Translations under genes and position numbers: made by a program | Shown here: positions 33,629 through 41,453 of the stretch, piece by piece | Numbering within the stretch: the stretch's first letter is position 1 | How the letters are laid out: each line of letters starts with the position of its first letter | The notes under the pieces: model-generated | Database searches by the model: none | Seen by the model: only the letters and a program-made list of their open reading frames with translations | Told to the model about the DNA's origin: nothing | Assembly: GCF_023544445.1 (NCBI RefSeq) | Contig: NZ_JALPVJ010000003.1 | Span: 58,547 to 122,546, forward strand | Reading direction: 5' to 3' | From: Actinoplanes sp. M2I2 | Lineage (GTDB): Bacteria; Actinomycetota; Actinomycetes; Mycobacteriales; Micromonosporaceae | DNA: 64,000 nucleotides

Positions 33629-35439
33629 CGGCGCGGCTCCGTCAGGCCGCTGACGAAGGCTGCGATGTGCTCGGCGACGACCTCGGCGCGCACCCGGTCG
33701 GTGATGATGGTCTCGTGGTCGGATCCCCCGATGACATGGAATCGCGCGCCATCGCCGGTCCCACCAAGTTCCCGGTGCAATTCCTGTTGCACCTCATCGG
33801 CCTCGACAGTGGCCGAGGCGGACAAAACAAGTAGCTCCGCTGATGTTTTGGGCAATCGACCGGTGGAATCGTCCTTCACAGCGTTCCATTCTCGGTACAC
33901 CGCAGACCACATGGCCATATCGCGGTACTGCTCAGTCGCCGACGCCCGCAGTTCGGCGGGCAGTCGATCGAACGATTGCGGAATTTGCAGGAGCGATCCG
34001 AGACCCAGTCGCATCGACGGCAGCACGTATCTCAGGACATTTTCGAAATCCCTGGCCGAGTCGGCCTGGCGAGCTGAACGGGCTGCGCCACCGGGATGAT
34101 TGGGATCGACCAGCACTACGCCCTGGATGCGATCGCCCAGCGCCTCGGCCGCCCGCAAAGCCAGGTAGCCGCCCAGCGAGTGCCCCACTACGACAACTGG
34201 TCGGTCGCCTGCCAACTCGGCAGCCAAGTCGGCGAAATCCCGTGCGATCTTGTCCACGGTGAATGGTTCGCGGTCGCGTAGGACACTCGCGCCGTACCCG
34301 GCGCGCTGGTAGACGACAGTGGTGAGCTTTTCGGACAGCGGACGGCGAACCCACTCCCAGTGGAACTCGGTGGCCGACAGCGTCGACTCGAAGAAGACCA
34401 CCGGACCGGTCGCGTGTTCGTTCCTGACGGTGTACGCCAACTCGTTTCCGGCGCCCGTGGCCATCAGGCGCACGTCCGGCCGAGGCTTGGCGACGGCGCG
34501 GCGGCGGCGCGCCGTGACCGCCATCCCGCCGGCGAACGCCGCGGCCGCGACAACGGCCGCCGCCACCGGCACAGCATCGCTGCGGTCCTGCTTACGACGC
34601 GGATCGGTCACGTACAACACCGCCGGCTGCATGGCGCAGAACGCGCCGACGAAACGGCCCAGCCCCATCAGCCCGGCGTTGGCGGCGTGGAAAGCCGCGG
34701 CGGAACCGACGAGTAACGGGGCCAGCCGACCTCGCCCGGCGAACACGATCGGAAACAGGCACTCCAGCGCCAGGACCGCATGGCCCACAACGGTCGAGGA
34801 CCGCGGGAAGCGTTCGGTCGCCCGCCAGGCGCCTTGGTGCCCGTACGTGACCGTACGCATGACGCCGGGCAGGGCGCGGCCGGAACGCCAGGTCGGACTC
34901 ACCATCTTGACCCAGCCCGAGGCCGTGTAGTTGAGCGTGGACTGCAGTCCCAGAAACCACAGGGCCGCGTCGGTCACGCGCGGCTGTCGGCTGGACCGGG
35001 CCAGCGCGGCGGTCGCCTGCACCAGGAAAGACGCCTGGTCGGAGCCGTCCGTGCCGTACACGTGGCCGGGGAAGGCACCCACCGAGGAGGCCGCGATCGT
35101 CGCGTTGGCGACCGCGCGGGATCTGTGGAACCTTCCCGTGGGCGCGAGCAGGAAGGCGGCAGAGGCAGCGCGGGCCACATGAAGGACCGTCGCCGCTCCC
35201 GGCTGCGCGGTCGCGTTGAGCACCCGGCGCGCGACGGGTCCGCGGTCGTCGAGCCGGCGACGAGCGACAGCCCAGTCGTTCGGCCCGCCCCGGCCGCGGT
35301 CGGCTCGCCGGGCCAGCAACTCCAGGCTTGCGACGAGATGGGTCAGTGCACCGAGCCGTTCGACGGCGGCCAGAGTGCGATCACGGTCGAGCGACCGCGA
35401 GGACAGGACAACACGGGCGAGTCTCGCTGGCAGACCCAT
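33625..35439 (-). CDS. HTTM membrane domain fused to an alpha/beta hydrolase
   Basis: Protein of 604 aa. Residues 20-280 resemble the HTTM fold of vitamin-K gamma-carboxylases and SdpB: several hydrophobic helices and the diagnostic WVKMVSPTWRSGRAL (176-190). A further helix (about 288-308) ends in an Arg-rich stop-transfer. Residues about 320-604 are a complete alpha/beta hydrolase with nucleophile elbow GHSLGG (Ser421), acid region VLVDPNH (441-448) and His575 in GGSDHET. The fusion joins a putative membrane peptide-maturation domain with a hydrolase in one chain. It is the first enzyme gene after the small peptide gene, 65 bp downstream. I know of no characterised homologue with this fusion. 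Confidence 0.75.
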   Translation of the reverse strand: MGLPARLARVVLSSRSLDRDRTLAAVERLGALTHLVASLELLARRADRGRGGPNDWAVARRRLDDRGPVARRVLNATAQPGAATVLHVARAASAAFLLAPTGRFHRSRAVANATIAASSVGAFPGHVYGTDGSDQASFLVQATAALARSSRQPRVTDAALWFLGLQSTLNYTASGWVKMVSPTWRSGRALPGVMRTVTYGHQGAWRATERFPRSSTVVGHAVLALECLFPIVFAGRGRLAPLLVGSAAAFHAANAGLMGLGRFVGAFCAMQPAVLYVTDPRRKQDRSDAVPVAAAVVAAAAFAGGMAVTARRRRAVAKPRPDVRLMATGAGNELAYTVRNEHATGPVVFFESTLSATEFHWEWVRRPLSEKLTTVVYQRAGYGASVLRDREPFTVDKIARDFADLAAELAGDRPVVVVGHSLGGYLALRAAEALGDRIQGVVLVDPNHPGGAARSARQADSARDFENVLRYVLPSMRLGLGSLLQIPQSFDRLPAELRASATEQYRDMAMWSAVYREWNAVKDDSTGRLPKTSAELLVLSASATVEADEVQQELHRELGGTGDGARFHVIGGSDHETIITDRVRAEVVAEHIAAFVSGLTEPRR

Positions 35440-35504
35440 TCCTCACCTTCCGTGGGTGGTACGGGACGGCGCGCGGCGCCGCCCCGTACGCGCTGTGGAT
35501 CCGA

Positions 35505-35681
35505 TCAGACGGAGCCGATGCCCAGGATCGAGCCGATGGCAGTCACAGCGGCAGCAGCCAGGATGACCGGGAGCAGACCGAGCGGCTCGCCGTCCTGCAT
35601 CTTCCGGGCCGGCGATTCCTCGGACAGACCCTGGAACTGGGCCTGTGACACCATGTTGGCGTGCTGGGCGATGTTGGGCAT
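35505..35681 (-). CDS. 58-aa candidate precursor peptide with hydrophobic core
   Basis: The ATG at 35681 follows a strong GGGAGGT ribosome binding site (GGGAGGTCACATG). The frame stays open to 35789, but the extra 36 residues lack an RBS and look non-coding. Residues 1-33 are polar and charged (MPNIAQHANMVSQAQFQGLS, then EESPARKMQDGEP), like a leader. Residues 34-58 are wholly hydrophobic and Gly-spaced (LGLLPVILAAAAVTAIGSIL, then GIGSV), like a membrane-active core. No Cys occurs, so lanthionine chemistry is excluded; Thr47, Ser51, Ser57 and the C-terminal Val are possible modification sites. It heads an operon of modification-type enzymes, which is the main reason to call it a precursor. 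Confidence 0.68.
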   Translation of the reverse strand: MPNIAQHANMVSQAQFQGLSEESPARKMQDGEPLGLLPVILAAAAVTAIGSILGIGSV

Positions 35682-36053
35682 GTGACCTCCCGCGGATTGG
35701 CGGGGTCGCCACAGGACGGCACTCTGCCAGTGCTTCCGCACCACAAAAGTGCCTTTCTTGCCCTGCAGCATCCCCCGATGATTGGCCAAGCATATTGGCC
35801 GACGTCACTCTATCAACGAATCTCGAAACCTTGAGCCGCAGTGCGGTGCGGAAGTTAACATTGATCCTGTGTCCACAGTGGTATATAGGCCGCGCATAGC
35901 AGCTATAAATTAGCTTGCGCCATCCTCAGCATTCGCCGCAGGCTTCGCGGCGCATCAAGCTTCCGTTGCCGCGGAACGTTTGCCATAATGCCGTGGCGAA
36001 TGCAGCACCATTCCTACGGCCGAATGCGGAGCCCCAATCTTGAGAATGCTGCG
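35682..36053. other. Divergent control region of the peptide cluster
   Basis: A 372-bp A+T-richer spacer separates the leftward peptide operon from the rightward transporter operon. It contains direct repeats of ATTGGCC at 35781-35787 and 35794-35800, the palindrome CTGTG-TC-CACAG at 35867-35878 and a rightward promoter. I see no gene other than the leftward extension of the peptide frame, which I reject. Confidence 0.55.
35861..35889 (+). promoter_or_regulatory. Sigma70-like promoter for the transporter genes with an operator in its spacer
   Basis: TTGATC (35861-35866) and TATAGG (35884-35889) are separated by 17 bp. The spacer contains the perfect palindrome CTGTG-TC-CACAG (35867-35878), so a repressor bound there would block the promoter. 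Transcription would start near 35896, giving a leader of about 158 nt before the ABC ATPase. Confidence 0.5.
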
Positions 36054-36686
36054 ATGACCTCGGCGGTTGACGTCCAGCAAGTCACGGTCACGTACGGCTC
36101 GACCGTTGTCCTGGACGGCATCGACCTCCAGGTCTCCGAGGGCGCCGCCGTTGCGCTCGTCGGAGAGAACGGGGCTGGGAAGTCGACGCTGCTGCGCTGC
36201 ATCACCGGGCTGCAGCAGCCGTCCGACGGTGACATCTCCGTCTTCGACGCGGCACCGGGACGCGGTTCGCACTTCTGGCAGCAGGTCGCCACCACGGTCG
36301 AGTCGCCCAGCTGGTATCAGGGTCTGACGGTGCGCGAGCACCTCGACCTGGTCCGGGTGGTCAACGGTGACGATCCCGGCGACGGCCACATCGACGAGCT
36401 CTGCCGCGCCCTGGGCCTGACCGGGCTTTCCGACAGCCTTCCCATCACGCTCTCCTCCGGGCAGCGCCAGCGTTTCCTTCTCGCGGCGACTCTCGTGCGG
36501 CCGAGCCGGTTGCTCGTGCTCGACGAGCCCGAGCAGCGCCTCGACTCGCGGATCAAGCACGCGATCGCCGCGCATCTGCGGTCATACGTCGAAGCCGGCG
36601 GCACGCTGATCATGGCCAGCCACGACGATGCCTTCCGGGTCGGCGTCGGCGCGGACGAGGTCCTGCTCACTCGTCCGGAGAGCTGA
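36054..36686 (+). CDS. ABC transporter ATP-binding protein of the peptide cluster
   Basis: A compact 210-aa ATPase. Walker A is VGENGAGKSTLL, the signature is LSSGQRQRF, Walker B is LLVLDEPEQRLD and the switch His lies in MASHDD. The short length without extra domains is typical of ATPases partnering separate large permeases. The ATG at 36054 has only a weak ribosome binding site; in-frame upstream sequence is poor. It lies 1 bp before the permease and diverges from the peptide operon, so export of, or self-protection against, the peptide is the likely job. Confidence 0.88.
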   Translation: MTSAVDVQQVTVTYGSTVVLDGIDLQVSEGAAVALVGENGAGKSTLLRCITGLQQPSDGDISVFDAAPGRGSHFWQQVATTVESPSWYQGLTVREHLDLVRVVNGDDPGDGHIDELCRALGLTGLSDSLPITLSSGQRQRFLLAATLVRPSRLLVLDEPEQRLDSRIKHAIAAHLRSYVEAGGTLIMASHDDAFRVGVGADEVLLTRPES

Positions 36687-36687
36687 G

Positions 36688-38223
36688 GTGAGCCCCATCG
36701 AGGCCCCGGTCCGGCCGGGCTCCGCCGCCGCCGTCGACGCCCGCCGCTGGATTCGCCGGCGTCAGGTCGCCGCCGGTGGCCGCGTCGATATCGGCATGGT
36801 CTATGTGGTCTCCCTCGCTGTTCTCATGGCCGGCGCGCTCCTCGGGCAACCGCTGGTGCGGGTCGTCTGGCCACCGGACGCTCCCAGTGGTGGCCCGGCA
36901 CTCACCCCGTTCGTCGGCGCCTTGGCGGTCCTCGCCGCCTTCTTCGTCGTCCTGCGCCAACTCGGGCCGCTGTCGGTCAGCCGGAGTGATGCCACCTGGC
37001 TGCTGCCGTCCCCACTGCCTCGGCGCATCCTGCTCACACCGGCGCTCACCCTGATCACGATCGTCGCGCTGGTCGTAGGCGCCGTCGTCGGCATCGCCGT
37101 GACGGGACACGTCGCCGCCCGCCCGGCTGGACTGCTGGTGGTGGGTGCGGGTGGCATCACCGGAGCGGCGGCCGCGGTTTTCGTGGCACTGCTGGCGCTG
37201 GCCGGTCAGCGACAGCCGTCCGTCGCCCGGTTCGCCGACGGCATCGGCATCGCGATCGGTGCGGGTTGCCTCATCCTGGCCGCCGCGCTGCGCACCACCG
37301 GCGACCGTCGACTGCCCTTCGCGCTCGTACCGCCCGCGGCCATGCTCGCCATCGGCAGCGCCGCGCTGGCCGCCGCACTCGTGTCGGTCGTGCTGACGTG
37401 GCGGTCGTTGGAGCAATGGCCGCCCGCGCCGATCGCCGAGGCGTCGATCAACGCCGGCGCGTACGCCGATGTGGTGTACGCGGTCGAGCCGTCCTACCTC
37501 ACCGAGATGAGCGCCCGCCGATTCTGGCGCAGCCGCACCCGCGTACGGACGACGCGGCTGTTGCCCGCACGCCGGGTCCCGCCGCTCATCGCCCAAGATT
37601 TGATCATTCTGCGCCGGAAGGCCGCCCGACTCTGGTGGCCGGTGGGTGCGGCCGCGCTTCCCGTCTATTTCGCCGACGGCCCCGCCTGGCTTCTGCTCGG
37701 CGTGGTCCTGATCGGCGCGCTGGCTGCCGCCGGTCTCACCGCGGAGTCCACCCACGGCGACGCCTCGAACCCGGCGTTGCTCCGCCTGCTCGGAGCTACG
37801 GGCCGCCAGGTGACCACTCAACGTCTCGTGGTCCCCGCCGTCGTCGCCGCGGTGTGGCTGGCCGTCACCCTGGCCGTGTTGCAGGGCACCGGTTCGCTCA
37901 CCGGACCGTGGTGGCTGCTCGGTCTGCTGGCCGGACCGGCTGTCGCGGTGGGCGCTTTTCAGCGGGCCAAGGCGAGCGCCGCCTCGATCGGCACCATCCT
38001 GATCGACACGCCGCTGGGGGCGTTCCCGGCCGGCATGCTGTTGTGGCTGCTCAACGGCATCGACGTTCTCGCCGTCCTGACCCTGCCCGTCTCGGCCGGT
38101 CTGGTGATGCTGAGGGCACCCGAGTCGCTCGGCTGGCACTGGCTGCTGGCACAGGCGATCAGTTCGGCTCTCGGGTATGTCCTGCTGGTGCGGAGGTCAA
38201 GCACCGCCGCCGGTTCACTGTGA
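36688..38223 (+). CDS. Large polytopic membrane protein, putative ABC permease
   Basis: Protein of 511 aa starting with GTG at 36688 directly after the ATPase stop. It has roughly ten to twelve hydrophobic segments in two sets, for example MVYVVSLAVLMAGALLG and VWLAVTLAVLQGTGSL, with basic loops (FWRSRTRVRTTRLLPARRVPP) between. It is not a standard ABC-2 sequence; the family could be the actinobacterial DUF6297 group, which I name with low certainty. Tight linkage to the ATPase makes permease function likely. Confidence 0.75.
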   Translation: MSPIEAPVRPGSAAAVDARRWIRRRQVAAGGRVDIGMVYVVSLAVLMAGALLGQPLVRVVWPPDAPSGGPALTPFVGALAVLAAFFVVLRQLGPLSVSRSDATWLLPSPLPRRILLTPALTLITIVALVVGAVVGIAVTGHVAARPAGLLVVGAGGITGAAAAVFVALLALAGQRQPSVARFADGIGIAIGAGCLILAAALRTTGDRRLPFALVPPAAMLAIGSAALAAALVSVVLTWRSLEQWPPAPIAEASINAGAYADVVYAVEPSYLTEMSARRFWRSRTRVRTTRLLPARRVPPLIAQDLIILRRKAARLWWPVGAAALPVYFADGPAWLLLGVVLIGALAAAGLTAESTHGDASNPALLRLLGATGRQVTTQRLVVPAVVAAVWLAVTLAVLQGTGSLTGPWWLLGLLAGPAVAVGAFQRAKASAASIGTILIDTPLGAFPAGMLLWLLNGIDVLAVLTLPVSAGLVMLRAPESLGWHWLLAQAISSALGYVLLVRRSSTAAGSL

Positions 38224-38336
38224 TCGCCGGTGCGGTCGGGCCTCGGATCGCCGCCGGACCACGGAATCCTTGACCTCACGGGACGTCGGTCACAAATGAC
38301 TGGCACCCTGATCGCGAAGTGGTCGTTGATCTTCGC

Positions 38337-38722
38337 ATGAAGATCAAGTTGTACGTGGCGGTGGCGGCGCTCGTGTTGCTTCCGGCGCCTGCCGCTGCCG
38401 TCGCCTCGTTCGCTCCGCCCGCCGAGGCGGTGGACCGGACGTCGTCCCCAGCCCCACTGCCGGGTGAAGGGCCGCAGAACGGTTCCGGCCCCGGCAACGC
38501 CTCCTACAACAGCGCCGGGTCGCGGCTCCACGGCTCGGCGACGGGCTGATCTCCGTCGTCCACCGCGTTCGTCTGCGGCACGCGGCGGGCGGCGATCGCC
38601 TCTTCTCCAGCCACGACCGCAGTGTGGCCGGCCTGGACGCGCGGACCGGCCGCAAGCTCTGTTCAGGCCACACGCCGGTTGTGGCGAATCGCGTCGGTGG
38701 TCTGCGTACCCGACCGGCCTGA
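38337..38722 (+). pseudogene. Decayed PQQ-like propeller protein gene
   Basis: The ATG at 38337 opens a 70-aa frame with a good signal peptide (LYVAVAALVLLPAPAAAVAS) and the propeller N-terminal motif NGSGPGNASYNSAGSRL, then stops at 38549. In another frame the same locus continues with GGDRLFSSHDRSVAGLDART and GRKLCSG, a clear propeller blade, ending at 38722. A frameshift and a large internal or C-terminal loss fit this. As a short secreted protein the first frame might still be made. Confidence 0.6.
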
Positions 38723-38774
38723 CCGCCGAGGCCGCTACCGGCCGGGTGCCGCGGGCGAAGCCGAGCCGTCAAGA

Positions 38775-38802
38775 CCACCCGCCCGTCATCGCGGGCGGGT
38801 GG
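38775..38802. terminator. Strong hairpin 3' of rlmB
   Basis: CCACCCGCCCG (38775-38785) pairs perfectly over 11 bp with 38792-38802 around a six-base loop. On the minus strand it is followed by TCTTGA after the rlmB stop at 38836; on the plus strand it ends the decayed propeller locus. Confidence 0.6.
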
Positions 38803-38835
38803 CTCTGTCACCGAAGGCAACCGGCTACGGACGTC

Positions 38836-39960
38836 TCACTGACCGTACGTACGGCGGCGGGACACCTCGGCCAGGGTCACGGCGGCGGCGACGCTGGCGT
38901 TCAGCGACTCCACGTCCGAGGCCATCGGGATGCTCACCCGCAGGTCGCACGTCTCGCCGACCAGGCGGGACAGGCCGCGGCCCTCGGAGCCGACCACGAC
39001 CAGCAGCGGGCCGATCGCGGCCTCGAGTTGGTAGAGGTCGGTCTCGCCGTCGGCGTCGAGGCCGATCGCGGTGAATCCGGCCTGCTGGGCCGTCTTGATC
39101 GCGCGGGTCAGGTTGACCACCTGGGAGACCGGCACGCGGGCGGCCGCGCCGGCGCTGGTGCGCCAGGCGGTCGCGGTGATGCCGGCGGCCCGGCGTTCGG
39201 TCATGAAGACGCCGTGGCCGCCGAACGCCGCGACGGAACGGATGACCGCGCCGACGTTGCGCGGGTCGGTCACGCCGTCGAGGGCGACCAGCAGCGGGGC
39301 CGTCTGCTCGAGGGAGGCGGCGACCAGGTCGTCGAAGTTCTCGTAGGCGAAGGGCGGCACCTGCAGGCCGATGCCCTGGTGCAGGACGCCGCCGGTCATC
39401 CGGTCGAGCTCGTTGCGGCCGATCTCGAGGATCGGGATGCCGCGGTCGCCCGCGGTGCGGACGATCTCGTTGATCCGCTCGTCGACGTCGATGCCCTGGG
39501 CCACGTACAGCGCCGTCGCCGGCACCGCGGCCCGCAGCGCCTCGACCACCGGGTTGCGGCCGAGCAGCAGCTCGGGGCCTTCCCTGGTCGGGTTGCTGCG
39601 ACGGCCCGGGGCGATCCGCGGGCCGCCACGGGCGCCGCCGCCGGCCTTGCCGCGTTGCGGCACCTGCCGGCCGTAGGCCCGGCCACCGCTGCGACCCCAG
39701 GTCGTGTCCTTGCTGCCGGGCACGCCGACCTTGGGCGCACGACCCTCGGCGGCCGCCGCGCGACGTTCCTTGTCCTGCTTGCGGGCGGTCTTCTCGGGCA
39801 GCTGCTCGGTGCCGGAGTAGCCCTTGTGCCACGGGCGCTCGTCGGCCGGCAACGTGCGGCCCTTGCCCTTGAGGCCGGACCTGTTCTTGCCGCCGGACCC
39901 CATCGCGGCGCCCTTCTTCGAGACGACCCGCTTGCTGGCGTTCCGCGAATTTCCTGGCAT
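38836..39960 (-). CDS. rlmB: 23S rRNA (guanosine-2'-O-)-methyltransferase, TrmH/SpoU family
   Basis: Protein of 374 aa. A long basic, Gly/Lys-rich N-terminal extension (about 1-125) of the actinobacterial type precedes the substrate-binding domain (LLLGRNPVVEALRA). The SpoU knot shows the motifs DGVTDPRNVGAVIRSVAAFG, VVGSEGRGLS and IPMASDVESLNASVAAA. It methylates a guanosine ribose in the 23S rRNA using SAM. The start codon overlaps the cysS stop by one base (TGATG), a widespread pairing in actinobacteria. Confidence 0.93.
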   Translation of the reverse strand: MPGNSRNASKRVVSKKGAAMGSGGKNRSGLKGKGRTLPADERPWHKGYSGTEQLPEKTARKQDKERRAAAAEGRAPKVGVPGSKDTTWGRSGGRAYGRQVPQRGKAGGGARGGPRIAPGRRSNPTREGPELLLGRNPVVEALRAAVPATALYVAQGIDVDERINEIVRTAGDRGIPILEIGRNELDRMTGGVLHQGIGLQVPPFAYENFDDLVAASLEQTAPLLVALDGVTDPRNVGAVIRSVAAFGGHGVFMTERRAAGITATAWRTSAGAAARVPVSQVVNLTRAIKTAQQAGFTAIGLDADGETDLYQLEAAIGPLLVVVGSEGRGLSRLVGETCDLRVSIPMASDVESLNASVAAAVTLAEVSRRRTYGQ

Positions 39961-41372
39961 CAGTGCTCTCCTACCGTCCAGCGCGGCCCGGCCGGAGTGT
40001 CCTCCACCTGAATTCCCGCGTTCTTGAGCTGGTCGCGGACCGAGTCGGCCGCCGTCCAGTCCTTCCGTGCCCGGGCCTGCGCCCGCTGCTCCAGCGCGAG
40101 CTGGACCAGCGAGTCGACCACCGGCTTGAGCTCGCCCTGCGCCGCGCCGCCGGCCCAGATGCCGTCGAGCGGGTCGAGACCCAGCACCCCGAGCATCGCC
40201 CGGACGGCGGTGAGCGCCCCGCGGATGCCGGCCTCGTCGCCGTCGGCCAGCGAGGTGTTGCCCTCGCGGATGCAGTCGTGCACCACGGCCAGGGCGGCCG
40301 AGGTGTTGAGGTCGTCGTTCATCGCCGCGGCGAACGCCGGCGGCACGTCCTTGGGGCGGCCGGGGCCGACGACCTCGACGGCCCGCTGCACGAAGCCCTC
40401 GATCCGCCGGTAGGCCACCGCGGCCTCGCGCAGCGACTCGTCGGAGTAGTCGATGCGGGACCGGTAGTGCGGGGTGCCGAGGTAGTAGCGCAGCTCGGCC
40501 GGCCGGATGCCCAGCGCGCGCACCGCGTCGAGGTCGATCACGTTGCCCAGCGACTTGCTCATCTTGGCCTCGCCGAGGTTGAGCAGCGCGTGGTGCACCC
40601 AGTGGCGGGCGAACGGCAGCCCGGCCGAGCGGGACTGGGCGATCTCGTTCTCGTGGTGGGGGAACGTGAGGTCGAGCCCGCCGCCGTGGATGTCGAACTC
40701 GTCGCCGAGGTAGCGACGGGCCATCGCGGAGCACTCGATGTGCCAGCCGGGACGACCCCGGCCCCACGGTGAGGGCCACGTGGCGTCGAACGGCTCGTCG
40801 GCCTTGGCGCCCTTCCAGAGCGCGAAGTCGCGGTAGTCGCGCTTGTCGGGCTCGCCGCCGTTGCTCGGCGGGCGCATGTCCTCGGGGTTCTGACCGGAGA
40901 GGGCGCCGTATTCCGGGTACGACATCACGTCGAAGTAGACGTCGCCGGAGCCCCCGGCCGCCGGGTAGGCGCGCTCGCGCCGGATGAGTTCGGCGATCAG
41001 CTCGTGCATCTCGGGGATGTGCCCGGTCGCGAGCGGCTCGTAGGTCGGCGGCAGCACGTTGAGCTCGCGATAGTTCGCGTCCAGGACCAGCTTGTTCTCG
41101 AAGGCGATGGCCCAGAAGGGGCGGCCCTGGGACTCGGCCTTGTCGATGATCTTGTCATCCACGTCGGTGACGTTGCGGATGAACATGACCTCGTAGTTGG
41201 TGTGCAGCAGCCATCGGCGCAGCACGTCGTAGTTCACCGCGGAACGCAGGTGACCGATGTGCGGCACGGACTGCACGGTGAGCCCACACAGGTAGATACC
41301 GACCTGGCCGGGCGTCATCGGGACGAAGTCCCGGACCGATCGGGTCGCGGTGTCATACAAGCGCAAACTCAC
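39960..41372 (-). CDS. cysS: Cysteinyl-tRNA synthetase
   Basis: Protein of 470 aa, full length. The class I signature HIGH occurs in VPHIGHLRSAV and KMSKS in EAKMSKSLGNV. Zinc ligands are suggested by YLCGLTVQ, GWHIECSAM and FPHHENEIAQ. It charges tRNA-Cys in the cytoplasm. GTG start at 41372. Followed immediately by rlmB in an operon. Confidence 0.96.
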   Translation of the reverse strand: MSLRLYDTATRSVRDFVPMTPGQVGIYLCGLTVQSVPHIGHLRSAVNYDVLRRWLLHTNYEVMFIRNVTDVDDKIIDKAESQGRPFWAIAFENKLVLDANYRELNVLPPTYEPLATGHIPEMHELIAELIRRERAYPAAGGSGDVYFDVMSYPEYGALSGQNPEDMRPPSNGGEPDKRDYRDFALWKGAKADEPFDATWPSPWGRGRPGWHIECSAMARRYLGDEFDIHGGGLDLTFPHHENEIAQSRSAGLPFARHWVHHALLNLGEAKMSKSLGNVIDLDAVRALGIRPAELRYYLGTPHYRSRIDYSDESLREAAVAYRRIEGFVQRAVEVVGPGRPKDVPPAFAAAMNDDLNTSAALAVVHDCIREGNTSLADGDEAGIRGALTAVRAMLGVLGLDPLDGIWAGGAAQGELKPVVDSLVQLALEQRAQARARKDWTAADSVRDQLKNAGIQVEDTPAGPRWTVGEH

Positions 41373-41453
41373 CTGCCAAGCGTACCGGCCCCCGGAAGCC
41401 GGTTACCGCCCCGCCCGAGCGACCGGGACGGGGCGGCGGAACGGCAAGATCGA

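Noticed and set aside
35682..35789. N-terminal extension of the precursor peptide to 94 residues
   Set aside because: The ATG at 35789 has no good ribosome binding site and the added residues look random, while GGGAGGT directly precedes the ATG at 35681.
35505..38223. Daptide, lanthipeptide or lasso peptide cluster
   Set aside because: The peptide has no Cys and ends in Val; there is no lanthionine synthetase, asparagine-synthetase-like cyclase, aminotransferase or dehydrogenase, so the known classes do not fit.
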